NCBI GenBank assembly: GCA_010909165.1
Contig: VJWM01000025.1
Span: 2,852,001 to 2,916,000, forward strand
Reading direction: 5' to 3'
DNA: 64,000 nucleotides
From: Anthoceros angustus
Lineage: Eukaryota; Streptophyta; Anthocerotopsida; Anthocerotales; Anthocerotaceae
In this document: positions 56,588 to 64,000 of the stretch, in pieces
How positions within the stretch are numbered: the first letter of the stretch is position 1
How the letters are laid out: every line of letters begins with the position of its first letter
Program-made: the position numbers and the translations under genes
The notes under the pieces: model-generated
Database searches by the model: none
Told to the model about the DNA's origin: nothing
What the model saw: only the letters and a program-made list of their open reading frames with translations

Positions 56588-59500
56588 ATGCAGCCCCGAC
56601 TTGGATACCCCGTATGGCTGGGGGTTCTTCTCTTGGTCTGCTGGGGAGCTGGTCCAGCATGGTGCCAGCACTCCAAGCCCGTTGCGCACGACGATAATAT
56701 GAAGGATTTGGCGCAAAGCAACAAGTTTCTGGCCCGGGAAGCCTCAGATGACCATCTTCCTTTAGGAAAACTGTGAGTTTTCTTTCACTGTCTGTCTATT
56801 TCCTGGATATGCCCCGCGAAGTTTTACGATGGATTAGTGACTGCGTTACGTGCATCTTTTGTAGGGATGAGGAGGCGTTAGCTAAAAGCCAGTGCCCTCA
56901 GAACGTGGAGTTGAGGTGGCAAACGGAAGTCAGCTCCAGCGTTTATGCCACCCCTCTGATTGCAGACATCAACTCGTATGTGCTGTGTCTCCATCCCTCG
57001 CTCCTGCACGGGAATGATGTGATCAATGATTTGGGCTAAACTGGGCAGAATTTTGTGCTTATTACGTTTTCCTGTTGAATTGATTGGCTACTGCAGTGAT
57101 GGTAAGCTAGAGGTGGTTATTCCCTCCTTTGTCCACTACTTGGAGGCACTCGAAGGGGCTGACGGGGAAAAAGTTATTGGTACGTGGTCGACCAATGTTT
57201 TCGGTTCTCAAAGGTCGACGACAACATTTTCTTAGTTCGGGGTGCATACGCTCAGTGATTGAATCTCACACTTGAGGGTTTATCTGGCAGGTTTTCCAGC
57301 CTTCCATCAGTCAACTGTGCATGCCAGTCCCCTGCTTTATGACATAGATAGGGACGGCATTCGAGAGATCTTGCTTGCCACCTTCAATGGCGAGGTTGTT
57401 TTCTTCAGGTGTGCATCTTATCTTCCCTTGTATGTTCGTCTTTGCATGTGGCCTAACTCAAAACTTGTGGCAATGGCCTGTGCTACAAAGTACGACAGAT
57501 TCTCTGTTCACTGTTAATTCACCAGACTGTGAATCTGGACGCAGAAATAACGGCTACCTTATGCCAGAGAAGTTGACAGTCCCAAGGCTTCGTATAAGAA
57601 AGGACTGGTTTGTGGGTCTGGACCCTGACTGGGTAGATCGCAGTCATCCGGATGTACATGATGAGGGTATCGACATCATTAACCAGAGCAGTAAAAGTGA
57701 GACATCTGGTGCCAATGTGGAAGAAACGCCTGGTGTGAAGGCTTCTGTATCTTCTAGGGGGCAAGTGGATGCAACAATTGACAAGGACCGCCTGCCCAAA
57801 AATGATTCTGTCATCACTGCAGAAGCAGAAATTGCAAAAAACGTGCAGCGACGGTTGCTAGAAGATAATGAAAATACCAAACAAGCAGCTACTGTAGAAA
57901 ATGATCAGCAGGGACTGGAAGAGGATGCTATTGCTGCGTTTGAGCTTCTTCGAGATTACAGTGCAGACGATGAGGCAGTCACAGACGAATATAATTATGA
58001 CTATGATGACTATGTGGATGAAAACATGTGGGGTGACGAGGACTGGAATGAGGGTGTTCATGAGAAGGAGGAAGACTATACAGATGTTGATGCGCACATC
58101 CTGTGTACTCCGGTGAGTTGATTCTTTAGATGCCTCTCTGTAGATTCTTTTCATGTTTTTACGCTGTTCCCTGAAGTAAACTCTGATGTTCATTTTCCGA
58201 GGGGGTCAATTGCTTTGGTACTGATGCATGTGGGATTTTGCAGGTTATTGCTGATATTGACAATGATGGAGTAGATGAGATGATTGTTGCATCCTCCTTC
58301 TTCTATGATCGTGAGTAAGCTCCGATTACCGTCTGTCCTAAATTACATATGCAATTTCCTGGCATATGTCTCACCATGAAGGGTTTGAATGCATGAATCT
58401 TTTACTGGCAATAATCTGTCTGTGGACTTGCTAGGTATTATGATGCACAGGAGCATAAGAAGGAGCTTGGGGACTTGGACATCGGGAAGTATATAGCTTG
58501 CTCTGTGGTAGTTTTCAACCTCGAAACAAAGCAAGTGAAGTGGAACATCCACCTTGATCTGAGCACAGACTCTGGAAGCTACCGTGCTTTCATATATTCT
58601 TCGCCAACTGTTGCTGACATTGATGGGGATGGGTTCCTTGAAATCATTGTGGGCACATCGTTTGGCTTTCTCTATGTCCTCCGTCACAATGGTAAGTCCT
58701 TGTTACGCATAAGTCTTTTCTCTGTTTCTAGTCCGGTGCCTGTTTTGTTGCAAGTAGTTCTTACGTTTTACTTGACCAAAATGCAGGCCAGGTTATGGAA
58801 AATTTTCCTGTGTTAATGGGAGAGATTCAAGGGCAAGTCATTGCAGCAGACATAAATGATGACGGTCTTATAGAGATTGTGAGTGTTGATACTAGAGGCA
58901 ATGTTGCTGCTTGGAGCAGTATGGGAAAAGAAATTTGGGAGAGGCATTTGAAAAGCCTGATTTCACAGGTTAGTTCTGAGTTAATATCACGAAGTTGTTA
59001 TTCCTTAGTGTCTTAGAAGCTTCCATGATTTTTGGACATGATTTTGTTTGCTTGATGGGTTTGGTTCTCAGACCGACGTGTGTGTATTGCTTGTGCTCAG
59101 GGAGCGACTGTTGGTGATGTCAATGGTGATGGCCACACAGAAATAGTTGTCCCCACTTCCTCAGGAAATATATATGTTTTGAAAGGTGCTGATGGTTCAA
59201 TTGTCAGCCCATTCCCATATCGCACTCATGGAAGAGTGATGGCACCTGTACTATTGGTTGACTTAAACAAGCGCGGTAGCGATAAGAGAACACTTACACT
59301 TGCAGTAACGTCTTTTGATGGCTACTTCTACCTGATCAATGGTGCGACAGGATGTGCAGATGCTGTTGACATTGGCGAAACCTCGTAAGTGTTCTGCAGT
59401 AGATCAGGCTGTCTTTTTGTATCCAAGTAGTGCAGGGTAACCCTGTGTATGTGCGTCTTTCCAGATACAGCATGGTGGTGGCTGACAACGTGGACGGTGG

Positions 59501-60274
59501 GGATGATCTGGACTTGATTGTAACAACAATGAATGGGAACGTGTTGTGTTTTCAAACTCCCTCATCCTATCATCCTCTCAAGGTACAGTGCAGGGGTTTA
59601 GTGGAAAACCATGCTTCTGGTGCTGTTCTCTGGGGAGCCCTTTTCTAATGGTGCTCGCTTCCCACAGGCATGGCCAGGTCAAGCACAAGGAAGAAATGTG
59701 GTATCCAGTCGAAGTAATCGGCAGGGCATTTTTGTGCTAGAGTCGTCTCGCAAATTCCGGGATGAAGCAGGAGACAAGTTCTGGATTCAATTTCAGATTG
59801 TTGATGAGTACCGGCCTTCATCTGAAACGCAGGGGCCATACAAGGTTAAGGTGAGGGTGATTACGTGTTTTCGGTACAGGACTCGTCCTTTCTTTCAGTA
59901 TTCCTAGGATAATGAAATCTTGCCTCACGTTTGGTCGTTATTGGCAGGTAACGATGTTCGTTCCTGGAAACTATCAAGGTAACCGAAGTATTGTCATGGA
60001 GGAAACGTTTAAGGAGCCTGGAGTACACAAGATGCGGTTACCATGTCTGCCTCTAAGGACCGGAGCTACAGTTCTCGTGGAGATGACAGACAAGAATGGG
60101 CTGTACTTCTACGACGAGTTTTCCCTCACCTTCCACATGCGGTACTATCGGCTCCTGAAGTGGCTAGTAATTCTTCCACTAATGGGCATGGCTGCCGTGC
60201 TTATCCTTGTTAGACCCCAAGATGCTGTCGAGTCTCTGCCAACTTTCTCCGGCGACAAGAAGTACTCTCTATGA
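56588..60274 (+). CDS. DEX1: DEX1-like FG-GAP/calcium-binding membrane protein
   Basis: DEX1 is needed in flowering plants for exine (pollen wall) patterning; here it is likely a wall or spore-wall protein of the secretory path. Twelve exons in frame: 56588-56772, 56865-56975, 57097-57179, 57291-57408, 57545-58112, 58244-58314, 58435-58691, 58787-58968, 59101-59384, 59465-59582, 59668-59850 and 59948-60274, giving 828 residues. There is a signal peptide ([17 protein letters not shown]), repeated calcium-type loops ([50 protein letters not shown]), the conserved RKDW...[10 protein letters not shown] block, a long acidic insert coded by 57700-58090, and one C-terminal membrane segment [17 protein letters not shown]. 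Length is close to the family norm. Converges on the VTT gene. Confidence 0.95.
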
Positions 60275-60514
60275 ATGGACTAAAATTTTGTCGGGAATTT
60301 ATGTTTTTAATCCAGTGGCTCGTACCGTGGGTCCTCGTGTTTTGTCTGGTACTCCTGTCCTGCTTGTGCTCTGGGAACCGACAACTCGCTCGCGCTGCAG
60401 CCTGGTTTGCTGGCAGAAGAGCTGACTCCCCTTAACAACATTCCGTGTTCCGGTAGGCATAGATATCTACACGGGTAAAAATGAATTGCAAGTTCTTGGT
60501 TGCCTTGCTCCAGA

Positions 60515-61998
60515 TCATGCTGCGGCTGCAGGTATTTCAACCTCAATTTCCATTTCTGCTGACGACCTTGTTAACCCCCCTGTAGGGTTGGTGAATAGTC
60601 CATAGTTTCCTGATTCCTGGAGGGAACCCGACCTATCCAGCCTCTGTTCGGTTGTCAAGGCAACCGGCGTTCCACCGTTGACGGCAATTAGTCTTTTCAG
60701 GTCTTCCTTGAGTTCAGATTCTTCACACCCATCTAACTGCCCAGACTCGTCGTCCACGCCCATTTTCTCAGCAGCCTCCCTTAGCTCAAACTCCTGCATT
60801 GCCCTTCTGCCATACACTGTGACAGTGATACCAATCACAGCAGCCACCGAAAGGCCAACCGTGTTGTACACAATCTCTACTGGCGTCAGGGTTCTTTTCT
60901 GATGGTTCACGTCTGCTAGTGTCCTGAGCAACTTCCCGCTGCAAGGAGAGATGCACGGGTCAGGACTGGAGCTACTCAGCGTTCACACATCCCACCCACC
61001 CATCTATCAGCAGGAGAGGCTTGCACAGCAACTGCCAAAGAATGTTTCGCTAAAAACGCAAAGTCTGTACCTGTAAATTGTGATGAATGCTTCGGGCACC
61101 ATGCCAGTCATGGAGCCCATGATGTAAGGCCCATATCCTATAGTGGTGACTGTTATTGCGTAGTTGAAAAATGGATACGGGAATGGAGACACTCGCAAGA
61201 GTGCTACAGCCCGAAATTGATGGAACCAAGTACCCTGTTCCGCGAACTTGAGAACCGAAACTTGCTTTGGCCACCGCTTCAACCAGTTCTGTAGACAATC
61301 CAGGGGAGAAGGCCGAGTCATTAGAAGTCCTCTGAGACTCTGTACGACCAACACATACTCCAGCAGGGAACTAATCCGAGACAAGGATAAGGAAACGTGC
61401 CCGTATTCGATCATGGACCAGCTGATGTCCGATAAAAAATGGCAGGGACTGGCCGATAAAGGTGCCGACCATGATAATCAGAAAGCCGACACCATAGCCG
61501 AAAACAATCCCCGCGAGCCACATTGATGGGCCAGAAGGTATCAAGACTAGAGGGAACAACGCCAGTGAAGCTATGAGAACAAACGCCAAGACGGGCCTGC
61601 TAAACGTCCGAGCCTCCCACTCCAAGAGTGGTATTACTACCTGAAAGGGCAGAGTGACAAGCAGAGAACATCAGCCCAAAACAACTTGCCTTCACAAACA
61701 AATGAAGTCATTCGAAAGCACGGGCAGCAAGCTCGCTCACCTTCTCAAGAAGAAAAGGCCCCAAAAACACAAAAACAGCACCTATAACCGCAAACGCCAC
61801 GAAGGCCACGACCAGTATCTTCGTCCAGTACCAGACCCTCCGCCACCTTGTGTTTTCCACAGGCTGTACGAGGTCAAACTCATCCATCTCCAGGTCGTCA
61901 TGGTCTAATCTCAAGTACTCCGAATCTTCTTGCATTTCCTGCATTTCGACACCACCAGGTGCAGCAGCGTGGACATACTCATGCCTGTCCGAACCCAT
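60515..61998 (-). CDS. VTT-domain (TVP38/TMEM64, SNARE-associated Golgi) membrane protein
   Basis: Plant TVP38/TMEM64-type protein of the VTT family, whose better-known members are ER/Golgi membrane scramblase-like proteins; the exact role of the plant forms is unsettled. Exons: 61998-61741, 61640-61383, 61288-61071 and 60938-60515, about 385 residues. Acidic N-terminus, first membrane segment ILVVAFVAFAVIGAVFVFLG, then the VTT core with IPSGPSMWLAGIVFGYGVGF, IGQSLPFFIGHQLVHDRI, RVSPFPYPFFNYAI and GSMTGMVPEAFITIY, a further membrane segment VGLSVAAVIGITVTVYG and a cytosolic tail. The donor at 61383 (CTT|GTCTCG) is weak, so that boundary is the least certain. The ATG at 61998 is the first in frame. 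DEX1 ends 240 bp away, tail to tail. Confidence 0.9.
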
Positions 61999-63290
61999 GC
62001 TCACAGTGACCGTGCCGATCCCAACAAGCACCACCTACTTCGACACCCGCCACAAGACAGAACCCTGCAACAGCCAAAGGATCCATCATCTGCCCGCACC
62101 TCAATCCACGCAAACACCACCGTGAGCCATCTACCCTTCCCCTACCAGCCTTCACTCACAACGTCAAAAACACCTGCCCACGTACCGTTCTACTGCTGTG
62201 CACCTTCAGACGGCTAACAACCCATATCTTAGCCCTTAACTTCGTCAAGAGAGGAACGAATCACTGCCCCTAGACCCCAGATACACTCTACTCATCTCCA
62301 TGCTGGATCGCAACTGGATCATTCTAACACATGCGCAACCCCTGCAAGTGTCTACCTCCAGCTTGCCTTACACCAGATCTGCACACCATCTCCTTCAATT
62401 CGCAACTCCAGCCCTCCACCCACAACACGAGGCCACTCCGTAACCCAGCTTTCACCCATCAACCCTCCGCCACACTATCGTCGTCCCTGAGCCCGCACAT
62501 GCGGAAGCTGCATCAATTCCCCTCCTCCCCCGCCTCCCTGGGTCACAAGATACCCGCCCAATTTCGAGCATTCCCGGATCTGAGGACCCCAACTCTCCCT
62601 CACCCTGCCGTGCCAACCACCAGCCAGAAGCGGCAGCGAAATTTCCTCAACCGCCCACAAAGTCTCCAGCCACTTGGCCGATCCGCAGCAGACGACAAGC
62701 GTAATTGAGGCGGCGCGGGGAGGGCCAGCCCAGCCCCAATTGCTCTTGGCTAAGTCAACCCCTGCAGTTGCTGCGTTCCAGGCGGTAGGTAGTGCGAGTG
62801 TCTGGATGGAACTAGAACCGCGCCCACCTCTGCCCTCCACACTCGATAAGACTGCAGTGAAGGGCGTTGCAATTCTGGACCCCGTTAGTGCTGCCGCATT
62901 TCGCGCCTCCCCATCAATCTGACACGGCATTCCTGCGCCCAGAGCCTGGCCCGTGCCTTCCCGCTGGCCGGCAAATTTGTCCCTATGATTTTGTGCTTTC
63001 GCCTTCTCCAAACTCGAGGAATTTTGGCTTTGGAGGCCTTCAAGCCCCGCATCATATTCACTTTAATTTGTGCAAAGCAGCACCTAAACCTAGGGCTTAA
63101 TGCGGCTTATTAGTTGCTCTATTGCTTTTTAGTATCGCACACTTCTCTATCAACACTTCAACCCCTTCAATTTGTCATTATCACTCTAAGGGGTTGCAAA
63201 TCCACTGTTTGGTATGAAGATATACCTTAGAACCTACTTGGAATGACTGGTCTTACAAGTAGACATTGAGAACACCTTAATATCATTTTC
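61999..63290. other. Upstream region of the VTT gene
   Basis: Long, C-rich on the plus strand, with several overlapping open pieces on both strands but none resembling a family. Probably promoter and leader of the VTT gene, possibly with a leader intron, grading into transposon sequence near 63100. Confidence 0.4.
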
Positions 63291-64000
63291 AGGGGCATCA
63301 TCTTCGAGGAGCTCAGAGGCTCTAGTAGTGTCTTGGCGAGCCTCATCTTGTTTGTTGGTTGTTTCTATAGCAGGTCCTCCAACCTCTATTAGCAGCACAA
63401 GAATTTCTCATCAAGATTTGCATGTCTCTTTTCTAAAGTCGGCCACGGGATCATGCGACCCTCTGGGTGGTACTCTTTCCGCCATTGCTCATTGCAACGC
63501 TGTATCCATTGTTGTCTCCTCAGCGCGCGATTGTGTCTTCCCTTCGATGGCTAACGACTCCCACATTCTTGGACCTAGTGAGAAAGTCAAGGAGGCCTTT
63601 GAGTTCTTCTCCTTTGAGCTCTCCTTGCTCGGTTTGAAGGTCAAGCTCTCCAAGTGCCATGTCTAGCCTCCATCAAGGGGCACTCCTATGTTGCAATTCC
63701 CCGCTGATAAGATTGCGTCGGCTTCGGATCTACGAATTTTGGGGGTCCCCTTTGGTAGTCTCGACTTCTCGGAAGCTTCCTTCATCAGGCTTTGGCAGAC
63801 GATGTTGAAGACCTTCCTTTGCTTGAGGATCGACATGTGGCTTTTGGCATTTTTTCCTCCTGTTTTGCTAAGCATCCAAGTTACCTCATCCGCACTCTGC
63901 CCCTCCTCCAACCTCCAGTGCTTCTAGTGCGGCTGTAGGGGTTTACCAAAATAATTATGGACACATCGGGCTTTTGAGTGCCTCTGGGGCCAAGAGGCTT
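63291..64000 (+). pseudogene. LINE-like reverse transcriptase relic (continues past right edge)
   Basis: Same family as the relic at 46-49 kb. Visible are CDPLGGTLSAIAHCNA (about 63460-63505), ANDSHILGPSEKVKEAFEFF at about 63550, and LLGLKVKLSKCHV ending in TAG at 63664, then ILGVPFGSLDFSEAS near 63740. The family's catalytic A-D-D appears as A-N-D, and stops break the frame. The C-terminal part lies outside the window. Confidence 0.75.

Noticed and set aside
62331-63011. Overlapping frames of 125 and 178 codons upstream of the VTT gene
   Set aside because: Opposite strands, Pro/Ser- or Gly-rich composition from C-rich DNA, no conserved motif.

Overview
The window is nuclear DNA of a green plant. 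It carries spliced eukaryotic genes with close land-plant counterparts: an Era-type organellar GTPase, a plant-type protein tyrosine phosphatase, lariat debranching enzyme, cohesin SCC3, beta-hexosaminidase, a BAC-type mitochondrial carrier, organellar bL33, DEX1 and a VTT-domain membrane protein. Introns are short, mostly about 80-130 bp. Host genes are packed head-to-head or tail-to-tail and separated by large transposon islands. This fits a seedless land plant with short introns (lycophyte or bryophyte-like), but that placement is an inference and no species can be named.

Layout. At 1-4.4 kb an Era-like gene (minus, cut by the left edge) is divergent from a tyrosine phosphatase gene (plus). 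From 4.4 to 36 kb lies a transposon island. It holds a 2.4 kb tandem duplication encoding a broken, unrecognised coiled-coil protein (7.2-12.1 kb); a complete-looking non-autonomous CACTA element with matching termini and a 3-bp target duplication (12,245-16,132); a second tandem duplication made of the 3' half of a Ty1-copia element (22.4-26.8 kb); an antisense copia gag/protease piece (27-28.1 kb); a decayed genomic copy of the phosphatase gene (30.6-31.4 kb); and two intact, intronless genes for an unusual protein with three RING-H2 domains (19.5-20.8 and 31.6-32.9 kb).

At 36.2-44.9 kb is a compact host block: DBR1 (minus) and SCC3 (plus) share a 0.5 kb upstream region, and SCC3 converges on a beta-hexosaminidase gene (minus) whose reading frame is broken three times. 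At 45-53 kb is a second transposon island with a non-LTR retrotransposon relic (minus), a broken Mutator-like transposase, several minisatellites and a detached 3' end of the same non-LTR family (plus). At 54-62 kb is a third host block: BAC-type carrier, bL33 and DEX1 (all plus), then a VTT/TVP38 protein (minus) converging on DEX1. The window ends in another copy of the non-LTR retrotransposon.

The host genes are housekeeping functions (RNA turnover, cohesion, organelle translation, amino-acid transport, wall glycoproteins) and do not form one pathway. The most novel item is the triple-RING family, one member of which also has a ubiquitin-interacting-motif-like segment. Exon boundaries given here come from splice-site consensus plus frame continuity; where the fit is imperfect this is stated.
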